Assembly (NCBI GenBank): GCA_964573255.1
Contig: CAZNJB010000008.1
Coordinates: 1-64,000 of the forward strand
Origin: CAYNUJ01 sp964573255
Lineage (GTDB): Bacteria; Bacteroidota; Ignavibacteria; Ignavibacteriales; Melioribacteraceae
Direction: 5' to 3'
Length of the DNA: 64,000 bases
Shown in pieces: positions 1 through 8,804 of the stretch (its first letter is position 1; every line of letters starts with the position of its first letter). The notes beneath the pieces were generated by a model. The model had not been told where the DNA came from, ran no database searches, and worked only from the letters and a program-made list of their open reading frames with translations. The translations under genes and the position numbers were made by a program.

Positions 1-36
1 TATTAAGATGAGTATATTTTGTCATCTACTTGACTT

Positions 37-474
37 TTAACATAACAGGGGGGTATTAATAATTTTTTGAGAAATTTCTTTAAGAAAAGAAAACCTCTCA
101 GCTATCGGTTCTGGAATTTTAATGAGAATATTAAGCAGAAGGGCTGGATAAACTAAAATCAGTATCCAAGCACCCCAAGACATCGGAGATGTAATTTGAA
201 ACGTAGTGTAAAGCCGCCACACATAAAGTTTATGCTCTAAATCAAGAAAGAGCGCAAGCATTCCCAAACTTAAAAGGACTACACTAAGTAGCGGCAGATA
301 AAAACAAGAGCAATTTTTTTCTTTATAGCGCCCCTTTAATAAAAAATATCCCGATAGAATCATCAATCCTGCTACCAATCCACCGAGAAATAAATATACC
401 GGGATTTGCCACTCCCAAATATGCAAAGTTGGATCGATAAGATGATTATGTCTAGTTGATGTAATTTCAAACAT
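37..474 (-). pseudogene. NrfD/PsrC-type membrane subunit, truncated after three helices
   Basis: This would be the quinone-interacting membrane anchor of the molybdoenzyme encoded just upstream. Residues 1-120 match the start of the NrfD/PsrC family, including WEWQIPVYLFLGG, followed by three hydrophobic helices (about 24-46, 58-80 and 97-119). The family normally has 8-10 helices and 300-400 residues; this frame stops at residue 145, just before the fourth helix. A run of six G (C on the coding strand) at 48-53 lies 9 bases before the stop. Removing or adding one base there does not rescue a long frame: both alternatives stop before the window edge. The gene starts 9 bases after the ferredoxin-subunit stop, the usual A-B-C order. 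It is either a decayed gene, a gene broken just left of the window, or a sequence error. Confidence 0.6.
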
Positions 475-482
475 GGTTACTC

Positions 483-1022
483 CTAGGTTAAATAGTAAAC
501 ATTGGGATGTGTACCCGCTTCGGGTTTCAACGAATGATGTTTTCTTGTCTGTAATAATTTACTCACTTCACTGTTTGGATCTTCAAGATCACCGAAGTGC
601 ATACAATGAGTAGGACAAACAGAAACACAGGCCGGGTCTTCCCCTTTTTCAACGCGATGAATGCAAAACGTACATTTATCCACGTAACCTTCCGGATGAA
701 CATATCGTGCGTCATACGGACAAGAAGCAATGCAGGCCTTACATCCGATACATTTTTCATGATCTACGAGAACAATTCCGCCAAAATCATGAAAATGGCT
801 TGCGCCTGTGGGACAAGCGGAAACGCAAGGAGCATCACTACAATGATTACACCTTTCCGAAAGTATTTCCACTTTTGTATCCGGAAATTTTCCGTTTGAT
901 ATTTGCACTATCCAATCTCTGGCAAATCCAACGGGAACATTATTTTCCGTTTCACAAGCTATAACGCAGTCTGTACAGCCAACGCACTTTTTTGTATCTA
1001 TCACCATCGCATATCTTGCCAT
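483..1022 (-). CDS. Four-cluster ferredoxin subunit of a PsrB/PhsB/NrfC-type oxidoreductase
   Basis: This electron-transfer subunit carries electrons between the molybdopterin subunit and the membrane. The 179 residues contain four cysteine groups typical of the DMSO-reductase-family iron-sulfur subunit: CVGCTDCVIAC near residue 14, CNHCSDAPCVSACP near 58, CIGCKACIASCP near 91 and CTFCIHR with CVSVCP near 117-136. Together they would hold four [4Fe-4S] clusters. There is no signal peptide, as expected for a subunit exported as a hitchhiker with its Tat-signal partner. It begins 1 base after the catalytic-subunit stop and precedes the truncated NrfD gene. The exact acceptor (polysulfide, thiosulfate, tetrathionate, arsenate) cannot be read from this subunit. 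Confidence 0.9.
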   Translation of the reverse strand: MARYAMVIDTKKCVGCTDCVIACETENNVPVGFARDWIVQISNGKFPDTKVEILSERCNHCSDAPCVSACPTGASHFHDFGGIVLVDHEKCIGCKACIASCPYDARYVHPEGYVDKCTFCIHRVEKGEDPACVSVCPTHCMHFGDLEDPNSEVSKLLQTRKHHSLKPEAGTHPNVYYLT

Positions 1023-1023
1023 A

Positions 1024-3234
1024 TTATGCCTCCGTATCTATTGTTACGAAATTCACATTCATTCCGGTTCCACCCATCAAAGGATCGACTTTATATCTTG
1101 TAATCAGCTGAGAATCGCTTGCGCCTTTATTGTAAGCGCTCTTAAGCAATCTGGAATTATGTCCGAAACCATGAACCATGTAAACACAATCGGTTCTTAT
1201 CCTTTCGGTTACCTTTACTTTAATTTTGTTGCTGATTACGCCGTCGGTATTTCTCAATCTCACATAGTTCCCTGACTTCAAACCAAATTGCTTAGCTACA
1301 TCGGCGTTAATCCATATCTCGTTCTCGCTCATTACATTTGTTAAAGAGGGATTAGTTTGAGTTCTACTGAATGAATGCATCGGCGCTCTGCCGAAAAGGA
1401 GGCGGAAATAACCGGCGGGCGGTTCTTCGTGTTTGGTGAATTTCGGAATCGGATCGTAACCCAGTTCAGCTAAATGCGTTGAATAGAGTTCGATTTTTCC
1501 CGTTGGAGTATCGAATTCCGGTTCGAAGCCTTCTTCAATATACTTGGGAATTTTGGGTCCGAGAATTACACCTTTTTCTTTCATCTCAGCTAATGAAAGA
1601 CCTGCCATTTTTAATCTTGTATCCAAATATTCTTCTATATCTTTCCAGGGGAAATACTTCTTGAGTTCTAGTTTTTCTCCCAACTTTTTAGCAATCCACC
1701 AACCCGGTTTTTGATCGTGGGGCGGATCCACAACCGGTTGCCTTAATGAAACAAAAGGCTGTTTGAAGTAGGGTGCAAACAATTCATCGTATCTTTCAAG
1801 ATAGATTGCTTCCGGAAGTACCACATCGGCATAACCGGCAATTTCACTCGGCACCACATCAATTACAACTAGTAAATCTAAATTTTGAATTGCTTGTATC
1901 GTTTCTTTCTGGTTCGGCAAAGAGTAAAGCAGGTTAGTTCCGTAAACAAACCAACCTTTAATAGGATAGGGTTTGCCAGTAATAGTCGCTTCTCTTAAAC
2001 CGGTTGTATATCCTTCCGCTCCGCCTAAGGGATATTTCCTATTCGGATTGTCTGCGTGTTCAAAATTAAATTCTGGATACTCAGGATAAGGATAAGAAGG
2101 AATGTCAAAAACATCTTGATTAGTCAGACCGCCTTTCCTTCCCCAAGAACCGAGAAGAGCGCTTAATATTGCCAAAGCTCTTCCGCGCTGTGTATCGTCT
2201 CCGTACCAAACGGAATGGCGACCGGGATGAACTAACGTGTTGGGACGATGTGCTCCCATTTCCCTGGCTGTTTTGCGTATAACTTCAGGGTCGATCCCTG
2301 TTATTGTATATGCCCATTCCGGAGTGTATTTACTTACTTCAGCTTTAAGATATTCAAAACCGAACGCATATTTTTCTATATATTCTTTGTCGTAAAGATT
2401 TTCTTGAATTAGTATATTAATCCAAGTTAAAAGCAGCGCTAAATCCGTACCGGGTTTGATTGGCAGATAATATTTTGCTTTCGTAGCCGCAGTCGATAGA
2501 CGTGGATCCACAACAATTATTGTTGCGTCATTTTCTACCGCTTTCGAGAATTCTTGTACTTGTGTATTGTGCATGTTCTCTCCAATGTGAGAACCGATGA
2601 GTACAATACATTTTGCATTTTCAATATCCGTTCTCTCCGGTCCCCCAACAACATCACCGAAGGTCAATTCAAAACCTACATCACGAGGTCCGAGGCATTG
2701 ATTAAACGAAGGTGCAGCGATGTTTCTTGTACCGTAAGCCTTAAGCAAATGCTTGAAAAATCCTCCTCCGATTCCATGGCTGAAAAAACCTAATGATTGA
2801 GGTCCGTAATCATTTTTGATTTTTTTCATTTTATCGGCAATAAAATCGAGGGCTTCGTCCCAAGTAACAGAAACCCATTTTTCTTCCCCTCGTTCACTCT
2901 TCCTGATCAGGGGAGTTTTTAATCTGTCTGGATCGTAGTGCGCTCCAACTCCACCCGTTCCTCTCGGGCATAATCTCCCTTTACTTAACGGATCGTTGGG
3001 ATTACCTTCAATTTTCCATAACTGTCCGTCCCTTACGTATGCTATTGCACTGCATTTCCAAAAGCACATGCTGCAGTAAGTCGGGATTTTTTTAATTCCT
3101 TTTTTACTAATACCGGATTTTTCTTCAATTTTTTCGGCACCTTTAATTACGGTATTCAATCCGCTCAGTGCGGCTGCCGTAACAATTGTGCCCCCGGAAA
3201 TTTTTAGAAACCTTCTTCTCGATAATGAATTCAT
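1024..3234 (-). CDS. Molybdopterin oxidoreductase, PsrA/PhsA-like catalytic subunit with Tat signal
   Basis: This is the catalytic subunit of a periplasmic complex iron-sulfur molybdoenzyme, most like polysulfide/thiosulfate reductases. Residues 5-12 hold the twin-arginine motif SRRRFLKI followed by a hydrophobic stretch. The N-terminal [4Fe-4S] ligands are Cys54, Cys57, Cys61 and Cys89. Cys180 in the sequence NQCLGPRD is placed where the family has the molybdenum ligand, which favours the Psr/Phs/Ttr branch over Nap or formate dehydrogenase variants only weakly. The length (736) fits PsrA/PhsA. The C-terminal domain (about 620-736) is the usual molydopterin dinucleotide-binding domain. The gene leads the A-B-C operon and is preceded by a strong palindrome at 3328-3350. 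Family assignment is secure; the substrate is inferred. Confidence 0.85.
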   Translation of the reverse strand: MNSLSRRRFLKISGGTIVTAAALSGLNTVIKGAEKIEEKSGISKKGIKKIPTYCSMCFWKCSAIAYVRDGQLWKIEGNPNDPLSKGRLCPRGTGGVGAHYDPDRLKTPLIRKSERGEEKWVSVTWDEALDFIADKMKKIKNDYGPQSLGFFSHGIGGGFFKHLLKAYGTRNIAAPSFNQCLGPRDVGFELTFGDVVGGPERTDIENAKCIVLIGSHIGENMHNTQVQEFSKAVENDATIIVVDPRLSTAATKAKYYLPIKPGTDLALLLTWINILIQENLYDKEYIEKYAFGFEYLKAEVSKYTPEWAYTITGIDPEVIRKTAREMGAHRPNTLVHPGRHSVWYGDDTQRGRALAILSALLGSWGRKGGLTNQDVFDIPSYPYPEYPEFNFEHADNPNRKYPLGGAEGYTTGLREATITGKPYPIKGWFVYGTNLLYSLPNQKETIQAIQNLDLLVVIDVVPSEIAGYADVVLPEAIYLERYDELFAPYFKQPFVSLRQPVVDPPHDQKPGWWIAKKLGEKLELKKYFPWKDIEEYLDTRLKMAGLSLAEMKEKGVILGPKIPKYIEEGFEPEFDTPTGKIELYSTHLAELGYDPIPKFTKHEEPPAGYFRLLFGRAPMHSFSRTQTNPSLTNVMSENEIWINADVAKQFGLKSGNYVRLRNTDGVISNKIKVKVTERIRTDCVYMVHGFGHNSRLLKSAYNKGASDSQLITRYKVDPLMGGTGMNVNFVTIDTEA

Positions 3235-3565
3235 TTCTACTTCTCTGATGATTTATTGATTATTTTTTGTCTTCATTCTTATGTAGGTCCTTACAAAACA
3301 GCATGTTTTAATTATTTAGGCATCAATTTTATTTTATAGTGTAAAATAAAGCTGCATTCTCAATTTAGTTAGTTTACAGCGTCAACATTCTTGCCAGTCT
3401 TAAATTTATAATATGCGATATTTTCAAATATTCGCACTTTATTTTTCTTATTTTAGAGAATTACGAAGAAGTGGCTATCTTGAATGCGGGAAATCAAAGA
3501 TAATGGGACACAATATTGATTTATAGTCTAAAATATTGTTTTAGAAATGTAAAATTTATTGTTTG
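3235..3565. promoter_or_regulatory. 331-base gene-free control region upstream of the molybdoenzyme operon
   Basis: No coding frame is credible here. The stretch carries the perfect palindrome at 3328-3350 and further related but weaker sites: TTTA/TAAA arms around TAGTC at 3520-3532, embedded in a CAATATT/AATATTG inverted repeat (3511-3517 and 3532-3538), and TTTTA/TAAAA arms with a six-base spacer at 3539-3554. All lie upstream of the leftward operon beginning at 3234, so the region is probably its promoter and operator cluster. I could not fix the promoter boxes. Confidence 0.5.
3328..3350. promoter_or_regulatory. Perfect 9-base-arm palindrome, probable MarR-type operator
   Basis: Arms TTTATTTTA and TAAAATAAA flank the spacer TAGTG. 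The site lies about 95 bases upstream of the molybdoenzyme start. The same arms, with spacer CACCC (GGGTG on the other strand), recur at 10843-10863 directly upstream of the marR gene. Over 21 bases the two sites differ at two positions, both in the spacer. The recurrence at the regulator's own promoter suggests it is that regulator's operator. Confidence 0.6.
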
Positions 3566-6256
3566 CTAAAATTGTTTGAAGGAAAATGATGTGATGCATT
3601 TAGGTGAGATTCTATTGTTGCCTTTCCAAGACGAAAACAGTTTGAAGAAGGATTTATCTTCCTGATGGCAGTTTAAGCATAAGCCAACTGTGAGAATATT
3701 TTTTTGTTCTTCTTCGTTTAGTGCTCTTACATTTGTTCTGGTGGATTTACTTTCAAATTGATTGCTCAATGGAGCAATCCAAGCGTCTTCGGGTAATTTA
3801 TCTTCTTCTCTTTTTTCATAATCGGCAAGGAATTTTATTTCAGCGGTTTTGCCCTTTAATTGAATATTTAATACTCCTTTTCCGTATCCGAGAGCAAGCG
3901 AATTAAGATGACATGATTGGCAATTTCGTCCTTTTTTCACTATTGTATGAGGAACCGAAGGAGCGAACAGTCTTTTGAATATTTGATCGGAGTCGTTTTT
4001 CTTATCGATTGTCAGAACCATTCCGGGAACAACGGGAATAACTTCCTTCTTTCCGTTTTTTTCAAGAACTCCCATTACCGGAGCTTCGGCTGTAAAATCA
4101 CCGACAAATTCCACCCAAGAACCTTCAACTTCTTTTCCGGTTAAGTGATCGAATGACTTCTCATCGGGAAAATATTCAGTATGACAACCAATACATTTAG
4201 GAGCCCACGATGTATGACAAGCTGAGCATGAAACATTTTCATGGGCTTTCCCATCCGTACAAATTGAAGCCGGTTCTTTTAAAGGAAGCCGTTTATTGCC
4301 CAACTTAGTAATTAAAAATTTACTGTCGTTTTCAACGAATGAATTAATAAAAGCATAACCGCTTTCTGCAGCAAGCAGTGTATCCCCAAATTTCCTGAAG
4401 CCCCGCATATCAAAGATTTTTCTTTCTTCCTCACTCAGATCTGAATAACCAATTGTTTTAGGCTCTTTGTTATGACAATCTTCGCATTTGATTTTAAGTT
4501 GTTCTTCTTTGTGAATATATTTATTTCCGTCACCCATTATTTCATAAGAGATATGACAGTCGATGCATGACATTCCCATTTCATAATGGACGTCAGGAAT
4601 AATTTTTTCAACTACTCTGCCATCAGTTAATAATTTATAATTTATTGTATCGTCTAATTCTTCGGCATTTTTTTGCGTTTCGTTGTAACCTGTATAATTT
4701 AATGATATTCTTCCCGAACGGCTGTGGCAGCCGAAACAGTGATCATCGGAAATATTCAAGTCCATCGATGGATGCAATATTCTTTGTTCAACTGGATTCT
4801 TCAATTCATCTGCAGCTTCGTCAGAATAATTCAAATGGCACGCAAGGCATCCACCTCCTCGAGATTCTTGAGTGATTCTCCCGAATTCCGTTTTTTGTTT
4901 TCCGATATGGCAGGAGACGCAAAGTTGACGGAGGTGTCTATCGGCAGGCGAATCCGTCAATTGAAATACCGTCACCGAATCATCGGGTAATTCCGATTCG
5001 TCGAATACGAAACGGTTGACGGCAATCATTCCTGTCAATCTATTCATGATTGAATTTTCAACTCTTTCGTGAATTCCGGGATGGCAAGAGGTGTTTCCAC
5101 AGGTTATCTTGGAGACATTTAAGTTACCAGGAATAAGAATCATTCCATTATGTGCGTCGGATTTATTTAGCGTAAAAGGATTCCCTCTATGACATGAATA
5201 ACATCCCAATGCTTCAGTAGAGTGCGCTGCTGAAAACCCTTCAAAATTATAATGACAATTTAAGCAGCCTTCATATCTTTCCTGTACAAGTGCGTTCGAA
5301 ATAGCAGAATCGGGCGGAAAAGCGAATGGGTTTATTAAACTTAATTGAAAGCCATCCGTTAACTCCGAATATCCCGAATAATTTAATTCCCAATTCTCTC
5401 CCCTCGAAAAAAATACAAATACGGATAAAAAAAGATAAGCTATTGATAAAACAGTAAATACGCTTTTTATTTTATCTCTAATTCCAATGCCGAATTTGGG
5501 CATATATGCAAACAGGATAATAAATAAAATCGAGATAAAAACCGCTGTAGAAGGTTCCGATAAATAATGTAGTATTTCTTGTAAACCGATAAAATACCAA
5601 GGACCTCTTATTAATGAATCGAATGAAGTTTTGGGTAATGGAGTAATCAGCAAACTTAAAAATATTACTATCATCATAGTAACGAAAAACGTATAAGCTT
5701 TTGCCCAAATTACTTTACTATGTTCGAATATTATTATAAAAAGAAATAACGTTGCAGTTGCTATATGATGAACATACATCAATTGATAATTCCCGCTATC
5801 ACCAATTAATCCTGCTGATATAACCCTCCCAATAACCGGAATTTTTAATATTAGTCCATTAATGATTCTATGTGCCTGTACCGAATCCGCATCTCCTTTT
5901 AAGATAAATCCGCTGATCATAACAAACAAAATGAAAATAATTCCCGCCGTTAGCCTTAACCAAACACCGAGATTTATTTTTATTTCGGTTCCTTTGACAA
6001 AATACTCCCAAATGTGAAGAAACGAAAAGACAAGAAATAATTGTGCGCTCCAATAATGAATATTTCTAAAAAAAGTGGCTGCGGGATTTGTAAGGAGAAG
6101 TAGTGAAATTGATTTCTCGGGATTTTGAACGTCGTAGGAAACTGCAAGCAATATACCGCTTAAAACAACAATGAGAAAGGACGCTATCGCAATGTAACCG
6201 AAAGTGTCCATTTTCCAGCGTTTAATTATCCCGTGATAAAATTTACCGGATACCAT
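3566..6256 (-). CDS. Cytochrome b6/subunit IV fused to a 12-haem cytochrome c domain
   Basis: This is an 896-residue fusion. Residues 1-285 are membrane cytochrome b. His67 and His81 (spacing 14) and His164 and His179 (spacing 15) are placed as haem b ligands; the 14/15 spacing is that of cytochrome b6. Residues 218-222 read GPWYF, in the position of the PEWY quinol-site motif of subunit IV, and more helices follow. From residue 331 the protein is extracytoplasmic with 12 haem c motifs: eleven CxxCH (the first CLNCH at 331, the last CLNCH near 875) and one CGNTSCH with a four-residue gap. The gene follows the Rieske gene by 2 bases. Together they look like a quinol-oxidising Rieske/cytochrome b complex with a built-in multihaem wire that replaces cytochrome c1/f. 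The direction of electron flow and the partner are inferred. Confidence 0.8.
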   Translation of the reverse strand: MVSGKFYHGIIKRWKMDTFGYIAIASFLIVVLSGILLAVSYDVQNPEKSISLLLLTNPAATFFRNIHYWSAQLFLVFSFLHIWEYFVKGTEIKINLGVWLRLTAGIIFILFVMISGFILKGDADSVQAHRIINGLILKIPVIGRVISAGLIGDSGNYQLMYVHHIATATLFLFIIIFEHSKVIWAKAYTFFVTMMIVIFLSLLITPLPKTSFDSLIRGPWYFIGLQEILHYLSEPSTAVFISILFIILFAYMPKFGIGIRDKIKSVFTVLSIAYLFLSVFVFFSRGENWELNYSGYSELTDGFQLSLINPFAFPPDSAISNALVQERYEGCLNCHYNFEGFSAAHSTEALGCYSCHRGNPFTLNKSDAHNGMILIPGNLNVSKITCGNTSCHPGIHERVENSIMNRLTGMIAVNRFVFDESELPDDSVTVFQLTDSPADRHLRQLCVSCHIGKQKTEFGRITQESRGGGCLACHLNYSDEAADELKNPVEQRILHPSMDLNISDDHCFGCHSRSGRISLNYTGYNETQKNAEELDDTINYKLLTDGRVVEKIIPDVHYEMGMSCIDCHISYEIMGDGNKYIHKEEQLKIKCEDCHNKEPKTIGYSDLSEEERKIFDMRGFRKFGDTLLAAESGYAFINSFVENDSKFLITKLGNKRLPLKEPASICTDGKAHENVSCSACHTSWAPKCIGCHTEYFPDEKSFDHLTGKEVEGSWVEFVGDFTAEAPVMGVLEKNGKKEVIPVVPGMVLTIDKKNDSDQIFKRLFAPSVPHTIVKKGRNCQSCHLNSLALGYGKGVLNIQLKGKTAEIKFLADYEKREEDKLPEDAWIAPLSNQFESKSTRTNVRALNEEEQKNILTVGLCLNCHQEDKSFFKLFSSWKGNNRISPKCITSFSFKQF

Positions 6257-6258
6257 AT

Positions 6259-6645
6259 TTAAGTTGAGATAATTATCATTTCATTGTTGGTTTTGTAAGA
6301 CAATTCCGCAAGCTCCCTGTTTGCAGGACCTTTAACCACTTCTCCGTTCTTATCATAAATTGAACCGTGACATGGACAAATGAATTGATTTCCGTCGGTA
6401 TTTACAATGCAACCAAGATGAGTGCATTTTTTTGAGAGTACGGTAATTTTATCTTTATGTTTTATGATTAGCAAATCCTTAATCGAATTGGCGCCTTCTT
6501 TTAATTCCTTTAATGGATATTTTACAATTTTCTTCTTAGAATTTTTCACAGTCGATTCAGATGCATAGCCCCACAAAATGATAAAAGGAAGGGAAATTAT
6601 TCCAAGAAGTTTCTTTATAAAAAATCGCCTGTTTGTTTTATTCAT
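6259..6645 (-). CDS. Rieske [2Fe-2S] protein with Tat-type N-terminal anchor
   Basis: This 128-residue protein is the Rieske subunit of a quinol-oxidising complex. The cluster ligands are in CTHLGC and CPCHGS, the two standard Rieske loops. The N-terminus reads NRRFFIKK followed by a hydrophobic segment, a Tat-like signal anchor as in other Rieske proteins. I chose the ATG at 6645; an upstream in-frame TTG at 6660 would add five residues. It is the first gene of a two-gene operon with the cytochrome b/multihaem fusion, with only 2 bases between them. The linker and cluster-binding parts are complete, so the subunit looks functional. Confidence 0.88.
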   Translation of the reverse strand: MNKTNRRFFIKKLLGIISLPFIILWGYASESTVKNSKKKIVKYPLKELKEGANSIKDLLIIKHKDKITVLSKKCTHLGCIVNTDGNQFICPCHGSIYDKNGEVVKGPANRELAELSYKTNNEMIIIST

Positions 6646-7126
6646 TTTCTCAGAAATCAATTAATCAAATTTATACACTTAATATGAGATTTAATAATCA
6701 GCATTTAGATTCAATAATGGTGTTTTTGAAAAAGATAACTCCGTTTTAACACTATACTAGTGCTATTTCAACAATTGTAGATATAAAAATGACAAGATAT
6801 GGACATAAGATTGAAAGGACAGTTAGATTATGCATCGAAATATTTAACTTGAGTTTTATAAATGATACATATGCTTTAGTCTATAAATTATTATTGTATC
6901 AATCCAACTATATCGCTCAATAATAGCACTTTTGTGCTTTCGCATAATATTTAACACTATAAAAGATATGATGACCTTTTAATTCTAATTTTGAGAGTAA
7001 ACCATTTTAGATTTTCTCATTTTTCGGAAATAATAAAACTCACACCTCTTTTTTAGCTCAAAATTGACATTGATTTCTGGCAAGAAAGTTGATATTGACT
7101 AGTATCAACTTTTATGACATTGAACA
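6646..7126. promoter_or_regulatory. Divergent 480-base control region between Rieske and merR genes
   Basis: No credible gene lies here. The stretch separates the leftward Rieske/cytochrome operon from the rightward merR-SQR operon. It contains the perfect MerR-type inverted repeat at 7085-7112. It also holds weaker sites resembling the 3328 palindrome: TTTA/TAAA arms around GTCTA at 6875-6887, and around ACACTA at 6950-6963. A CACTA/TAGTG inverted repeat with a TAC spacer lies at 6750-6762. TTGACA at 7064-7069 could be a -35 box for merR. Confidence 0.45.
7085..7112. promoter_or_regulatory. Perfect 10-base inverted repeat, probable MerR operator
   Basis: Arms AAAGTTGATA (7085-7094) and TATCAACTTT (7103-7112) flank an 8-base spacer. 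The site ends 14 bases before the merR start codon. TTGACA at 7064-7069 lies 19 bases before TTGATA inside the left arm, the long spacing usual for MerR-controlled promoters. Autoregulation by the adjacent MerR protein is inferred. Confidence 0.6.
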
Positions 7127-7552
7127 ATGCAAATGGATGAACCTAAATATACAATAAGCACCGCAGCAAAACTTTCCGGTATTTCAATCCATACAATTAG
7201 AATGTATGAGCGCGAAGGCTTGATCATCCCCTTCAAAAAAGATAGCAATCAACGTTTATTTACCGACAGAGATATTGAGCGCATTGCTTGTATCCGTAAA
7301 ACTATTAACGAAGATAAGATTAATATCGAAGGAATGCGGAGAGTTTTAGCTTTAATTCCTTGCTGGGCAATTGTTAATTGCTCAAAAGAGGATCGTGAAG
7401 CCTGCGAAGCTTATATGGGTCATACCAAACCTTGTTGGATGATAAATCATAAAGAAAATTATTGCTCTGGACGTAATTGCCGCGAATGCGAAGTTTATAA
7501 ATCATACGGTAATTGTGCTTCCATAAAAATGAAATTAAAAGAGTTATTGTAG
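7127..7552 (+). CDS. MerR-family regulator with cysteine-rich C-terminus
   Basis: This 141-residue regulator probably controls the sulfur genes downstream. Residues 8-75 are a MerR winged helix, including ISTAAKLSGISIHTIRMYEREG. The C-terminal half is unusually rich in cysteine: nine Cys between residues 84 and 132, in contexts IPCW, NCSK, EACE, KPCW, YCSG, NCRECE and NCAS. Such a set could bind a metal or an iron-sulfur cluster, or sense sulfur compounds; which of these cannot be told from sequence. An in-frame ATG at 7133 is an alternative start. The gene is followed 21 bases later by the SQR-like gene and preceded by a perfect inverted repeat. Confidence 0.85.
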   Translation: MQMDEPKYTISTAAKLSGISIHTIRMYEREGLIIPFKKDSNQRLFTDRDIERIACIRKTINEDKINIEGMRRVLALIPCWAIVNCSKEDREACEAYMGHTKPCWMINHKENYCSGRNCRECEVYKSYGNCASIKMKLKELL

Positions 7553-7573
7553 AAAATTTATCAAGGAGAGAAC

Positions 7574-8803
7574 ATGAAAAAACTATTGATTTTAGGTGCT
7601 GGAACAGCCGGAACGATGATGTTGAACAAACTCTATCCCGTGCTCGACAAAGAAGAATGGCAGATTACGATAGTTGATCAATTTGAAACTCATTATTACC
7701 AACCCGGATTTCTCTTTATTCCCTTCGGAATTTATAGCAAGAAAGATGTTGTTAAGCCGAAAAGGGATTTTTTCCCTGCCGGAACTGATGTGGTAATGGG
7801 AGAAATAGATAAAATAGAACCGAATGATAATCGCGTACTTATGAAAGACGGTCGAGTACTCGGATATGATTACTTAATTATTGCTACCGGCGCAAAGATA
7901 AATCCCGGCGAAACAGAAGGAATGCTCGGGGATCTTTGGCATAAAAAGATTTTTGATTTCTATACCATCGAAGGCTCAACCGCCTTAGCAGAATTCTTTA
8001 AATATTGGGAAGGCGGTAAACTTGTAATAAATATTACAGAAATGCCGATCAAATGTCCCGTTGCTCCTTTAGAATTCAACTTTTTGGCAGATTGGTTCTT
8101 TACAGAAAGAGGAATACGCGACAAAGTGGACATTCATTTTGTTACTCCATTGCCCGGCGCATTTACTAAACCGAAAGCTTCCTCAATTCTGGGTGATTTT
8201 CTGGATAAAAAGAATATCAGATTAACGACAGATTTCAACATAGCAAGGGTTGATAATGAAAATCAAAAGATAATTTCTTGGGATGAAAATGAAGTGGAAT
8301 TCGACTGCTTGGTAACAATTCCCACCAATATGGGTGATCCCGTTATTGAAAGAAGCGGAATGGGAGATGAACTTAATTTCATACCCACAGATAAACATAC
8401 TCTGATGGCGGAAGGATATAATAACATCTTCGTTATAGGCGATGCAACTAATTTACCAAGCTCAAAAGCCGGTTCTGTAGCGCATTTCGAAGGAGATATT
8501 CTTTTCGAAAACTTTATGGATGTAATAGAAGGAAGAGAACCGCGAGCCAAGTTCGATGGACACGCAAACTGCTTCATCGAATCGGGTTATGGAAAAGGAA
8601 TTTTAATTGACTTTAATTATGACACGGAACCGCTTCCGGGTAAATTCCCACTTCCGGGTATAGGTCCTTTCTCATTGCTGGAAGAAACAAAGATGAATCA
8701 TTACGGTAAAGTGATGTTCCGCTGGATGTATTGGAACTCATTGCTTAAAGGAAAAGAATTACCAATAGAATCACATATGTCAATGGCAGGAAAGAGGTTC
8801 TAA
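7574..8803 (+). CDS. Sulfide:quinone oxidoreductase-like FAD protein
   Basis: This 409-residue flavoprotein of the SQR/flavocytochrome c sulfide dehydrogenase family would oxidise sulfide at the membrane and reduce quinone. The FAD Rossmann motif ILGAGTAGT is at residues 7-15, a second conserved block (YLIIATGA) at 100-107, and FVIGDATN at 286-293. Cys161 (IKCPVAP) and Cys333 (NCFIESGYGK) match the two active-site cysteines of classical SQR. The third classical cysteine, near residue 128, is absent, and Cys245 is extra. A Shine-Dalgarno AAGGAG precedes the ATG. It sits in an operon with DUF1641, DsrC/TusE and DsrE proteins, so the product sulfur may be passed to those carriers. A role other than sulfide oxidation remains possible. 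Confidence 0.82.
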   Translation: MKKLLILGAGTAGTMMLNKLYPVLDKEEWQITIVDQFETHYYQPGFLFIPFGIYSKKDVVKPKRDFFPAGTDVVMGEIDKIEPNDNRVLMKDGRVLGYDYLIIATGAKINPGETEGMLGDLWHKKIFDFYTIEGSTALAEFFKYWEGGKLVINITEMPIKCPVAPLEFNFLADWFFTERGIRDKVDIHFVTPLPGAFTKPKASSILGDFLDKKNIRLTTDFNIARVDNENQKIISWDENEVEFDCLVTIPTNMGDPVIERSGMGDELNFIPTDKHTLMAEGYNNIFVIGDATNLPSSKAGSVAHFEGDILFENFMDVIEGREPRAKFDGHANCFIESGYGKGILIDFNYDTEPLPGKFPLPGIGPFSLLEETKMNHYGKVMFRWMYWNSLLKGKELPIESHMSMAGKRF

Positions 8804-8804
8804 T

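Noticed and set aside
37..54. Programmed frameshift at the C6 run of the NrfD gene
   Set aside because: The run is not an in-frame X XXY YYZ heptamer, and both alternative frames stop within 50 bases.
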